Shown: positions 1 to 5,801, numbered from the stretch's first letter. The stretch: DNA of 6,526 bases from an uncultured Campylobacter sp. (GCF_938045595.1 NZ_CALIBB010000320.1:1-6526), one strand, 5' to 3'. Made by a program: numbers and translations. The notes: generated by a model not told the origin, from the letters alone.

Positions 1-472
1 AATAATCCAGTATCGGCATAATATCCTTTTTGCTTATCTTGTTTATATCTTTGTCACAAATATCCCTTAAAGCTTTAAAGCTCATATCTCGTCTTTTAGA
101 AGTTGCTAATGCAACATTGCCGTTATGTCTGCGAAACTGTCTATAAACGCTTGCCAGAGTATTTTTAGCAGGAGTTAGCTTAGCAGAATCATCTATCATT
201 AAATCTTTAAGAGTTTCTTTGGCTTTGCTTAGGCTTATCTCATCTGCATTACCTAAAGACTTAATCAGCTTGCCGCCTATGCAATAGTGATAGTGCCTAT
301 GGATTGTTTGCTCTCCCTTTTTATTAAATGAGCGGTAAAATCTAACTGCTATATGCTCATCTATCATTTCTACCATAGTATTTTTGCGATAAGGCAGGGA
401 GAAATTTCTAATGACTTTATCGGGGTCTGTTTTAAAAGCTGGATCGTCTTTAATTTTAGAAAAAACCTTCAT
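1..472 (-). CDS. Tyrosine-type site-specific integrase, N-terminal part (cut by window edge)
   Basis: Reading the minus strand from the ATG at 472 gives 157 open codons (MKVFSKIKDDPAFKTD...) running off the left edge without a stop. Residues about 40-92 look like the arm-type DNA-binding domain of phage and island integrases: a basic strand-rich stretch with HRHYHYCIGGKLIKSLGN, then the typical EISLSKAKETLKDLM helix (compare 'TLG.YPEISLAEAR' in that family). Residues about 103-157 (LASVYRQFRRHNG, then KALRDICDKDINKISKKDI) fit the helical core-binding domain. The catalytic domain with the R-H-R-Y residues would lie outside the window, so activity cannot be judged. The start is supported by AAGGAT (481-486, minus strand) eight bases upstream. 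The gene lies directly downstream of tRNA-Lys on the same strand, the classic position of int in an element inserted at a tRNA 3' end. It would cut and join DNA at the tRNA attachment site. It is visibly more AT-rich than the genes to the right, which fits acquisition by transfer. Confidence 0.85.
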   Translation of the reverse strand, partial: MKVFSKIKDDPAFKTDPDKVIRNFSLPYRKNTMVEMIDEHIAVRFYRSFNKKGEQTIHRHYHYCIGGKLIKSLGNADEISLSKAKETLKDLMIDDSAKLTPAKNTLASVYRQFRRHNGNVALATSKRRDMSFKALRDICDKDINKISKKDIMPILDY

Positions 473-514
473 AACTACTTATCCTTTAAAATTTAATATA
501 GTTTCATAGGGCAA

Positions 515-543
515 ATTATAAAAGTTTCCAAAGAGTTTAACAA
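515..543 (-). promoter_or_regulatory. Candidate sigma-70 promoter of the integrase gene
   Basis: On the minus strand a perfect TATAAT (515-520) lies 17 bases downstream of TTGTTA (538-543), which matches four of six positions of the -35 consensus. Transcription would start near 508 and give a leader of about 36 nt containing the AAGGAT site. A second, weaker box, TATATT (495-500), lies closer to the gene. The upstream edge abuts the long inverted repeat at 544-592, so that repeat is well placed to be an operator. Confidence 0.55.
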
Positions 544-592
544 GTTTAAGAGCTACTATACATTTTTTAATATATAGTAGTTTCTCTTAAAC
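544..592. repeat. Long imperfect inverted repeat in the attachment region
   Basis: The left arm at 544-560 (GTTTAAGAG followed by CTACTATA) is the reverse complement of the right arm at 573-592 (TATAGTAG, an extra TTT, then CTCTTAAAC). All 17 left-arm bases pair; the only irregularity is the three-base bulge at 581-583, and the loop is 12 bases. No T-run follows on either side, so it is unlikely to be a terminator. It abuts the -35 box of int and lies between int and the tRNA. An operator, an excisionase site or an arm-type integrase site are all possible; which one is not shown by the sequence. Confidence 0.75.
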
Positions 593-619
593 CGCCTGTA
601 TAATCTAGCGTTTTTAGCA

Positions 620-647
620 TTTGAAATTTTTTTGAAAAAATTTGAAA
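620..647. repeat. Three TTTGAAA boxes at about helical spacing
   Basis: TTTGAAA occurs at 620-626, 631-637 and 641-647, spaced 11 and 10 bases apart, so all three face the same side of the helix. They lie between the tRNA 3' end and int, where phage attachment sites carry arm-type integrase sites and excisionase sites in tandem. The tract is A/T-rich, so short repeats can arise by chance, and the third box overlaps the base of the terminator stem. Confidence 0.4.
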
Positions 648-668
648 AAGCCGTAAAACAGGGCTTTT
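645..668 (-). terminator. Intrinsic terminator downstream of tRNA-Lys
   Basis: On the minus strand, AAAAGCC (from 668-662) pairs with GGCTTTT (from 652-646) around a nine-base loop, and the stem ends in a run of five T. It begins 43 bases after the tRNA 3' end, a suitable place to stop tRNA transcription before int. The stem has only three G-C pairs, the rest being A-T. Reading the other way it is followed by A rather than T, so it works mainly in the tRNA direction. Confidence 0.55.
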
Positions 669-710
669 AAAAAAATCAAAAAACTAAAAATAGGGGGGAA
701 ATTTGATAGA

Positions 711-786
711 TGGTGTCCCGTGTAGGATTCGAACCTACGGCCGCCTGATTAAGAGTCAGATGCTCTACCAACTGAGCTAACGAGAC
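711..786 (-). tRNA. tRNA-Lys, anticodon CTT
   Basis: The minus strand reads as a complete 76-nt tRNA. The acceptor arms GTCTCGT and ACGGGAC pair with one G-T, the discriminator is A and the CCA end is encoded (711-713). The D-arm contains GCTCAGTTGGTAGAGC. The anticodon stem TCTGA / TCAGG encloses the loop CTCTTAA, giving anticodon CTT (lysine, AAG codons). The T-arm has the standard GGTTCGAATCC. Its 3' half is the probable attachment core for the integrase at 1-472: such elements carry a copy of the tRNA 3' end, so the gene stays whole after insertion, as it is here. Confidence 0.95.
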
Positions 787-810
787 AAGAATTGTAATTG
801 TAGTGATAAA

Positions 811-816
811 AATATA
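811..816 (-). promoter_or_regulatory. Possible -10 box for tRNA-Lys
   Basis: TATATT on the minus strand lies 25 bases ahead of the mature tRNA 5' end, which would give a leader of roughly 18 nt. There is no recognisable -35 box, common for epsilonproteobacterial promoters. The surrounding A/T-rich spacer (787-1007) offers several similar boxes, so this choice is tentative; nothing else was recognised in that spacer. Confidence 0.3.
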
Positions 817-1007
817 AAAAACTGATTAAATTTTATAAAAATTTCGTTAAATTCCATAAAATTTTATTCGGTCTTTATATATCCAATAACTTATAAAATT
901 AAATAAAATACTTTAGTAAAGAATCAATAAATCTTTCTAAAATAACCTATGCGCTTCAATTTCACGCTTGCGCGCTCTTGCACAAATCAACGCAAAGCCA
1001 GAACAAG

Positions 1008-1027
1008 AAGCCCCATAAACGGGGCTT
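1008..1027 (-). terminator. Terminator of the SYLF-domain gene
   Basis: On the minus strand, AAGCCCC (1027-1021) and GGGGCTT (1014-1008) form a perfect seven-base-pair stem around a six-base loop, starting 12 bases after the stop codon. The following tract (CTTGTTCTGG) is only moderately T-rich, but the position and stem strength make an intrinsic terminator likely. Confidence 0.7.
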
Positions 1028-1038
1028 GGCTCGATAAT

Positions 1039-1857
1039 TTATTTTGCTTTTTTAGCCTTTTTGCTTCGCGTAGCCTTAGCGTGAGTTCTAGGAGAGCGGT
1101 TTGAGATGATCGGCTTACCGTCAGGATATTTTTTCTGCACGTGATTTACAGGTATCGCCGCACTGCTGCTAGCGCCGTATTTCTCGCCGTTTGTAAAATA
1201 CTTCCTCATCACTTCTTTCCATCTTTTTGCGTATTTATTCGCGCGCGGAGAGTCATTTAAGATGTCCTCGTAGTCGTAAATTCTCTCATAGAAGTCGTTA
1301 GTTAGTTGATCGTCGATAGTGATTCTGCCGTTGTCGATCGAGACGCCTAGGTAGACGCCTGTTTGCTCGCCCGGGCTTACCATCCATGCAGAAATATCAG
1401 GCAGATCGGTTGCGCGACCGGTTCTTCTACCTACGCCGCCTGCTGCGGCACCTACATTGATCTCAAGGGTGTCTGTGCCAGTAAAAATGTCTTGATATGA
1501 CTTCGTAGTATGGAAGATCATCACGATGTCGCTCGTCTCATAGCCTGCTTGCAAGCCTACGCCGTAGCCTTTATATTTGATAAAAATCGGCGAACTCCAC
1601 TCGCCGTTCTCGCCTTTGACGCTAAAAATTCCATCGCCGTATTGTAGCGATGCGCCCGCAGCTAAACGTTTTACGTCGGTTAGGATTGCGACGGCTTTGG
1701 CGCTGGTTAGATAGCGCTCATCGGTGCCGAAGTTATTAGCCGCTACGAAAGATCTAACGACGTTAGTAGCCGCTATAACCTCTTGATTTGCCACGACGTC
1801 CGCGTGCAAAAGACCGCAAAGTGCAACAGATGCTAGAAGCAAAAACTTTTTCATCAT
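1039..1857 (-). CDS. Secreted SYLF-domain (Ysc84-like) lipid-binding protein
   Basis: This 272-residue protein has a signal peptide (MMKKFLLLASVALCGLLHA, cleavage probably after Ala19), so it should be periplasmic or outer-membrane associated. Cys14 lacks a proper lipobox (Leu precedes it), so a lipoprotein is unlikely. Residues about 50-205 match the SYLF/Ysc84 family: SAKAVAILTDV, a GIFSVKGENGEWSSPIFIK stretch, GYGVGLQAGYETSDIVMIF, the LEINVGAAAGGVGRR glycine-rich segment, and TGVYLGVSIDNGRITID before DFYERIY. In this family the fold binds phospholipids; the role in bacteria is poorly defined. The tail from about 240 is basic and ends ATRSKKAKKAK, unusual for a secreted protein. Two tandem ATGs start the frame. 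AAGGAT lies four bases from the first and seven from the second, so translation may begin at 1854. An extended -10 promoter precedes it and a strong hairpin follows, suggesting a single-gene unit. Confidence 0.85.
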   Translation of the reverse strand: MMKKFLLLASVALCGLLHADVVANQEVIAATNVVRSFVAANNFGTDERYLTSAKAVAILTDVKRLAAGASLQYGDGIFSVKGENGEWSSPIFIKYKGYGVGLQAGYETSDIVMIFHTTKSYQDIFTGTDTLEINVGAAAGGVGRRTGRATDLPDISAWMVSPGEQTGVYLGVSIDNGRITIDDQLTNDFYERIYDYEDILNDSPRANKYAKRWKEVMRKYFTNGEKYGASSSAAIPVNHVQKKYPDGKPIISNRSPRTHAKATRSKKAKKAK

Positions 1858-1885
1858 TTAATCCTTTTAAAATTGAATTTTCGTT

Positions 1886-1894
1886 ATTATAACA
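1886..1894 (-). promoter_or_regulatory. Extended -10 promoter of the SYLF-domain gene
   Basis: The minus strand reads TGTTATAAT, a perfect -10 hexamer (1886-1891) with an upstream TGN extension, 28 bases before the first ATG. No good -35 box is seen, which the TGN extension can offset. The sequence is nearly self-complementary (TTATTATAA on the plus strand). A TATTAT for the divergent peptidase gene therefore overlaps it at 1885-1890, about 72 bases ahead of that gene's ATG. Two polymerases could not occupy both at once. The minus-strand box is the better one. Confidence 0.6.
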
Positions 1895-1962
1895 GCAATT
1901 TCATTTGTTTTAGCTAATTTTTAACAAAAAATTGATGAAAAATAACGAATTTTGGAAAATTT

Positions 1963-2775
1963 ATGAAATTTCTAGCTATTTTTGCACTTTTGGCGATCAA
2001 AATTTTCGCTTTAGACATAGTAAACGGTGACGTTATTATCTTAAAATTAGATAAAAGCACAACCGAGTTGAGCTTTGGCTCGAAGCAAATTCCTCTCATC
2101 ACGGCTCCAAATTCTAGCGATAAAATCGCCGTTTTAGCAGCGAATTACCGTGCTAAGAGAGATTTCGCGCTGCGGATAGTAGATCAAAGCGGCAGCCACG
2201 AGCAGATCGTTGCTTTGAAAAAGGGTGAGTATAAAAAAGAGGCTCTAAGTGTCGCTCCTGGTAAAGTTAAACCACCTAAAGAAGCCGCCGCGCGTATCAA
2301 AAAAGAGCTCGACGAAGCCAACGCGATCTATGCGATCACCACGCCGCGCTATCTTTTTTCCACGCCGTTTGAGCTGCCTTTAAACTCCAAAATAACCTCT
2401 GCATTCGGCAATGCCCGCACCTTTAATGGCGAGCTTAAAAGCTATCACAGCGGCACCGATTATCGTGCCGCGGTAGGCACTGCGGTGCGCGCTGCCAACG
2501 ACGGCATTGTAGTCATCGCCAAAGACCGCTACTACGCGGGCGGCTCGGTCGTGATCGATCACGGCGGCGGCATCTATTCGCAGTACTATCATCTAAGCGA
2601 GATCAAAGTGACGCTTGGCGATCACGTTCGCAAAGGCGATGAAATCGCACTTTCGGGCGAGAGCGGTAGAGTTAGCGGTCCGCATCTGCACTTCGGCATC
2701 GCGATTAATGGCGTGAGCGTCAATCCGCTAAGCTTCGTCGCTAAATTTAATGAAGTGGTTTTTGGCGAGCGCTAA
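1963..2775 (+). CDS. Secreted M23-family zinc metallopeptidase (peptidoglycan hydrolase)
   Basis: The 270-residue protein starts with a signal peptide (MKFLAIFALLAIKIFA, cleavage near residue 16). A strand-rich N-terminal domain (about 17-105) and a short helical linker (about 108-122) lead to a LytM/M23 domain (about 140-258). All family motifs are present: HSGTD gives zinc ligands His162 and Asp166, YYHLSE gives His210, and GPHLHFG gives His241 and His243, so the enzyme should be active. M23 enzymes cut peptide cross-links or stem peptides in the periplasm. In Campylobacter and Helicobacter some (the Csd/Pgp enzymes) set cell curvature; whether this protein belongs to that set is inference. 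GGAAA (1954-1958) is a weak ribosome site six bases from the ATG. The stop is separated by one base from the next ATG, so the two genes are probably co-transcribed and translationally coupled. Confidence 0.9.
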   Translation: MKFLAIFALLAIKIFALDIVNGDVIILKLDKSTTELSFGSKQIPLITAPNSSDKIAVLAANYRAKRDFALRIVDQSGSHEQIVALKKGEYKKEALSVAPGKVKPPKEAAARIKKELDEANAIYAITTPRYLFSTPFELPLNSKITSAFGNARTFNGELKSYHSGTDYRAAVGTAVRAANDGIVVIAKDRYYAGGSVVIDHGGGIYSQYYHLSEIKVTLGDHVRKGDEIALSGESGRVSGPHLHFGIAINGVSVNPLSFVAKFNEVVFGER

Positions 2776-2776
2776 A

Positions 2777-4702
2777 ATGCCCTACAATCCGAAGGAGTTG
2801 ATGAAAAAAATTCTCGCAGACAGCGATTTTAAGCTAAAAGGCTCGGTAAAAGGTCGTGTGCGCGTCGCGAGTAGGGACGGAGCGATCGTAAATTTTACCG
2901 CCGCGGACTTCGGCGTGCAGAGCCTAAGCGATAAGATCGCGCTTAGCGGCGAGCAGTTCGAGCGATTTAGAGCTAGAATTTTTGGGATTTTAAACTCCGG
3001 CGGACGCGAGCTTGCAGGCAGGCTCACGCTCTCTTCTACGCCCAAAAAGAAAGCCCGCGCAGATCGTCTCCGCGCAGCGGATGGTTATGGTTATGCGGAG
3101 TTTGACGGCGCCTGCGATTTTGGTAGCTTTTGCGAAGGAGATTCGGGCGCAGTTTCGCCCGAGGCTGGCGACAGCTTGGCAAAGACTTCGTATGCCACAA
3201 ATGCAAGGTGTGGCGATTTTTCTGCGCGCAGCGCTCAGAGTGCGCAAGGCTTTACTTCGCAGGCGGAATTTCAAGATGTTTCGCAAGCAGAATTTTATGG
3301 TGCAGCTCGGGCGGAATTTTGCGTAGATACCACGTGGGATACGGCGCGCGAGAATTTAATTTTGCAAAATGATGCTGCGCAGGATGACATGAGTGTGGGG
3401 CTCGCCGCTAGTTTCGAAGAGAGCGCAAATGCGAGAAGTAAAAATTTTATGCCGCAAAGCTCTGTGTCTGCGAATTCTGCCAAAGGGCAAAGCTTCATTC
3501 CTGCATCGCGAAATTTTATTTCCGCGCAAAGCTCTGCGCTCGTGAAAGATTCCGTATTTGGGGCGCAAAATTCTAATTTTATGGCTCAAACGGAGAATTT
3601 TGCAGCTAAAAATTCGTTTGTAGCAGAGCAGGGCACGGACTTACGAAGTAAAAATTCTACGGCACAAAGCTCTGCATCAAAAAATTCCACTTTCGTAAAT
3701 TCTGCGCTTGATATAAAGTGCGCAAATGATTGTGGGCCTCAAGGCTCCGAGTTTGCCAAGAAGCAAAGCGCTAATTTCGCTAGCTGCCGTGCCGTAAATT
3801 TTGCCTCGGAAAATGTCTTGGAATCCGCGTTTCAAGATGAGAATTTCGTCGGTGAGGATTCAATGTGCTTGGCAAAAGGGCAAAATTACGCGTCCGAAAA
3901 TTCCGCCGGGCAAAATTTAGAGCAGAAAAGCTCCGCACAAGAGCGACATCCTTTAAATTTGCCGCCGCAAGCGGGAAATAAATTTGCGCTCGAATTTGAG
4001 CGATCAGCGCAGCCTGCGTTAACGGGCGAGAATTCTACGTTTGCTTCTTCTATGGCGGAGGGGGCGCTTGGTGATGAGCCCGCGTCCGCAGCTTTTGGAA
4101 GTGAATCAACTTTTGCGACTAAGCCCGTAAATTTCTATGGCAAGCCTGCGCGCAAAGCGCCTACGAAAGAGCGCGCGAGCCTTCGAGAGCGTCCGCAGGC
4201 TCTGCCTATTGCAAGCGCTTCGCGTCCTATCTCGCTACCGCAAGCGCCTAGAGCTAGGCTCATCGAGCTTAAGCCGCGTTTCATAGGCATCGCGCATAGG
4301 ATTAAAATTTCGTTTTTGAAAAAGAGCGCGAGCGAGCCTGGCGAAGGGGTTTTGGCGCGTGTTCGCATTCCGCTTTTGATGGAGAATTTCGGTCTTAATG
4401 ATATTTTGTCGTCCACGGCGAGCTACCAAATGGCGAAAAAGATGGTGCGCACGATCGCTGATCTTTACATCGCCAAGGACCTGCGCGGCGTGCACATAGG
4501 CGTGCCGGTGCGCCTTGAAATGGGCTTTAAAAGCGGTATCTCCGACGTCAGCAACCACGCCTTTATCTTTAAGCTCATCGAGGACAGCCTCGTCAAAAAC
4601 GGCGTCATCGACGACGACAATGCAGATATCGTGCGCGAGATCAAGCTTTTTAAGCAAGACGTTTTCGACGGGGTTTTAGTAAATATCATGCAGTTTGAGT
4701 AG
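2777..4702 (+). CDS. Large uncharacterised protein: conserved N-terminus, repetitive disordered middle, RusA-like C-terminus
   Basis: I recognise no named gene here. With the ATG at 2777 (one base after the peptidase stop) it has 641 residues. An in-frame ATG at 2750 adds nine residues but overlaps the peptidase and lacks a ribosome site; one at 2801 follows AAGGAG by three bases and is a real alternative. Residues 1-88 look folded (KELMKKILADSDFKLKG, FERFRARIFGILNSGG). Residues about 89-490 are Ser/Ala/Asn/Gln/Phe-rich degenerate repeats with little predicted structure. Residues about 500-641 resemble the RusA Holliday-junction resolvase fold: a strand pair, a helix, strand VPVRLEMGF, then SDVSN (589-593), helix FKLIEDSLVKNGV, IDDDNADIVREIKL (611-624) and a final strand DGVLVNI. 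E. coli RusA uses Asp70, Asp72 and Asp91; here Asp590 and Asp612-614 fit, but the middle aspartate is Ser592. So it may bind DNA without cutting it, or the similarity may be only structural. The family call is my own reading, moderate confidence. Confidence 0.65.
   Translation: MPYNPKELMKKILADSDFKLKGSVKGRVRVASRDGAIVNFTAADFGVQSLSDKIALSGEQFERFRARIFGILNSGGRELAGRLTLSSTPKKKARADRLRAADGYGYAEFDGACDFGSFCEGDSGAVSPEAGDSLAKTSYATNARCGDFSARSAQSAQGFTSQAEFQDVSQAEFYGAARAEFCVDTTWDTARENLILQNDAAQDDMSVGLAASFEESANARSKNFMPQSSVSANSAKGQSFIPASRNFISAQSSALVKDSVFGAQNSNFMAQTENFAAKNSFVAEQGTDLRSKNSTAQSSASKNSTFVNSALDIKCANDCGPQGSEFAKKQSANFASCRAVNFASENVLESAFQDENFVGEDSMCLAKGQNYASENSAGQNLEQKSSAQERHPLNLPPQAGNKFALEFERSAQPALTGENSTFASSMAEGALGDEPASAAFGSESTFATKPVNFYGKPARKAPTKERASLRERPQALPIASASRPISLPQAPRARLIELKPRFIGIAHRIKISFLKKSASEPGEGVLARVRIPLLMENFGLNDILSSTASYQMAKKMVRTIADLYIAKDLRGVHIGVPVRLEMGFKSGISDVSNHAFIFKLIEDSLVKNGVIDDDNADIVREIKLFKQDVFDGVLVNIMQFE
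3440..3674 (+). repeat. Degenerate 23-24-residue repeats inside the 641-residue protein
   Basis: The word CAAAGCTCTG recurs in frame at 3455-3464, 3527-3536 and 3665-3674, spaced 72 and 138 bases (one and about two units of 69-72). Each is preceded by AAATTTTAT or AAATTCTA, giving peptides NFMPQSS, NFISAQSS and NSTAQSS. The intermediate unit at about 3575-3600 reads NFMAQTENF. The wider stretch 3040-4240 uses the same words less regularly. The repeats sit wholly in the presumed disordered linker, and their length in multiples of three keeps the frame open. Confidence 0.6.
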
Positions 4703-4778
4703 AGGCTTTGCGGCGCCTCGCGTGTAAATTTTAAAAAATTCGCGTTACCGCATGAAATTCCATCGTTTTCGAGCTTTA

Positions 4779-4804
4779 GCTTGCACTGGCAGCAAGCGCT
4801 TTTT
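4779..4804 (+). terminator. Probable terminator between the 641-residue gene and ogt
   Basis: GCTTGC (4779-4784) and GCAAGC (4792-4797) form a six-base-pair stem with a seven-base loop, followed after two bases by five T (4800-4804). It lies 76 bases after the stop at 4702 and 42 bases ahead of the ogt start. It probably ends the peptidase transcript, so ogt would need its own promoter in the A/T-rich stretch just after it; no convincing -10 box was seen there. Confidence 0.5.
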
Positions 4805-4846
4805 AAAATTTTTTGATCAAACCAGTAAAAATTTGAAAGGATTGAG

Positions 4847-5410
4847 ATGCAAAAAGCCTTTTTTAATTCGCCTATTGGAATGCTTGAAATTCAGGATGAC
4901 GAGATCGGGATCTGCAGTATCGACTGGGTCAAAAGCTCTGCCTGCAGCCCCAATGATGAGATCTTTAAAAAACACGACGCAGGGCTTAAATTCGGCTTTG
5001 TGCGTGCAGCGGATGATAAAGGACGCGATTTAAGGCTTAGCGATTTAAGAAAGAATTTGGCTCTTTGCACCGACGAGCTTGGCGCATATTTCAGGGGCGA
5101 GCTTGAAAGCTTTAGCGTTAAACTGAGCCAAAATGGCACGCAGTTTCAAAAGTCCGTGTGGAGCGCGCTTTTAGAGATCCCTTACGGCGAGGTCGTAACA
5201 TACGGCGCGCTAGCCGCGGCTATCGGCAGACCGCGCGCAAGCCGAGCAGTAGGCAGCGCAAATGGCAAAAACAAGATCCCAATCATCGTGCCGTGCCACC
5301 GCGTCGTAGCTTCGGGCGGGCTCGGCGGATACAGCGGCGCGGGCGGCGTAGCGACCAAAGCATGGCTGCTAAACTTCGAAAGAGAAAGCTTAGCCAAATT
5401 TGGCAAGTAA
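4847..5410 (+). CDS. ogt: Methylated-DNA--protein-cysteine S-methyltransferase (O6-alkylguanine repair)
   Basis: This 187-residue protein removes alkyl groups from O6-alkylguanine (and O4-alkylthymine) in DNA by moving them to its own cysteine, a one-use direct repair reaction in the cytoplasm. The C-terminal domain is complete: FQKSVWSALLEIPYGEVVTYG (100-120), Tyr119, the Arg finger Arg133 in the recognition helix SRAVGSANGKN, the hinge Asn142, the acceptor Cys150 in PCHRV with His151, and Glu178 in WLLNFE. All residues of the Asn-Cys-His-Glu network are therefore present. The loop after GGLGGYSG reads AGG, slightly different from the usual GG, with no obvious effect. The N-terminal domain (about 1-95) is less conserved, as is normal, and length is typical for Ogt. 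The start is supported by AAAGGA (4836-4841) five bases upstream. It appears to be a single-gene unit; there is no fused Ada domain. Confidence 0.95.
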   Translation: MQKAFFNSPIGMLEIQDDEIGICSIDWVKSSACSPNDEIFKKHDAGLKFGFVRAADDKGRDLRLSDLRKNLALCTDELGAYFRGELESFSVKLSQNGTQFQKSVWSALLEIPYGEVVTYGALAAAIGRPRASRAVGSANGKNKIPIIVPCHRVVASGGLGGYSGAGGVATKAWLLNFERESLAKFGK

Positions 5411-5760
5411 AATTCCGTTAAATTATGCCTTGCAGGCACGGCGCTGATTTTAAAATTTTACCGTGAGATGCTGCGAAATTTCATAAAGCGATTTTGTAAG
5501 TTTCTAGTTTTGCGGCGACCAAGGTAGTTAAAATTTGGCAAGAAGCGAAGCCTACTTGAAGCTCTAATTTGGAATTTATCGCGCCGCAGACGCCTGCTAT
5601 GAGTGGTTGAAATTTTTCGCAGCGGTAAAATTTAGCCTCACGAAATTCTACGCTGAAGTCCTTTGATAAATTTTCATCTTGCGTGCATTTAGTGCGGCAG
5701 CGCGTAAAGCAGCAAAATTTTGAATCCCTTTCGTGAAAATAGGCAAGGAAGCAAGGTTTT

Positions 5761-5801
5761 GCGGCGGAATTTTGCATAGCCTAAAAATTCTATGCTGCCG
5801 C
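5761..5801. repeat. Two-part hairpin within the repeat tract
   Basis: GCATAG (5774-5779) and CTATGC (5790-5795) pair perfectly across a ten-base loop containing AAAAATT. Outside them GCGGC (5761-5765) pairs with GCCGC (5797-5801), leaving an eight-base bulge on the left and one base on the right. No T-run follows, so it is not a standard terminator. Among the repeats of this tract it is the clearest stem. Confidence 0.45.

Noticed and set aside
561..600. Long inverted repeat 544-592 as an intrinsic terminator
   Set aside because: The stem is mostly A-T and no T-run follows on either strand; position beside the int promoter fits a binding site better.
2750..2776. Upstream ATG for the 641-residue protein
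   Set aside because: It would overlap the peptidase by 26 bases with no ribosome site; the ATG one base after the peptidase stop fits coupled translation better.
4235..4657. 140-residue minus-strand open frame opposite the 641-residue gene
   Set aside because: It is antisense to the best-conserved part of that gene; its Asp/Val/His-rich makeup is typical of a shadow frame.
4752..5033. 93-residue plus-strand open frame ahead of and overlapping ogt
   Set aside because: It runs through the terminator hairpin and overlaps ogt in another frame, without a ribosome site; ogt has full motif support.
5426..5438. Hairpin TGCCT-TGC-AGGCA as a terminator of ogt
   Set aside because: Only five pairs, a three-base loop and a short T-run nine bases away; too weak to call.
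5481..5777. 98-residue minus-strand open frame, cysteine-rich
   Set aside because: It has only a weak ribosome site, lies wholly in the repeat tract, and its recurring Lys-Phe/Glu-Phe peptides are what the AAATTT repeats encode on that strand.
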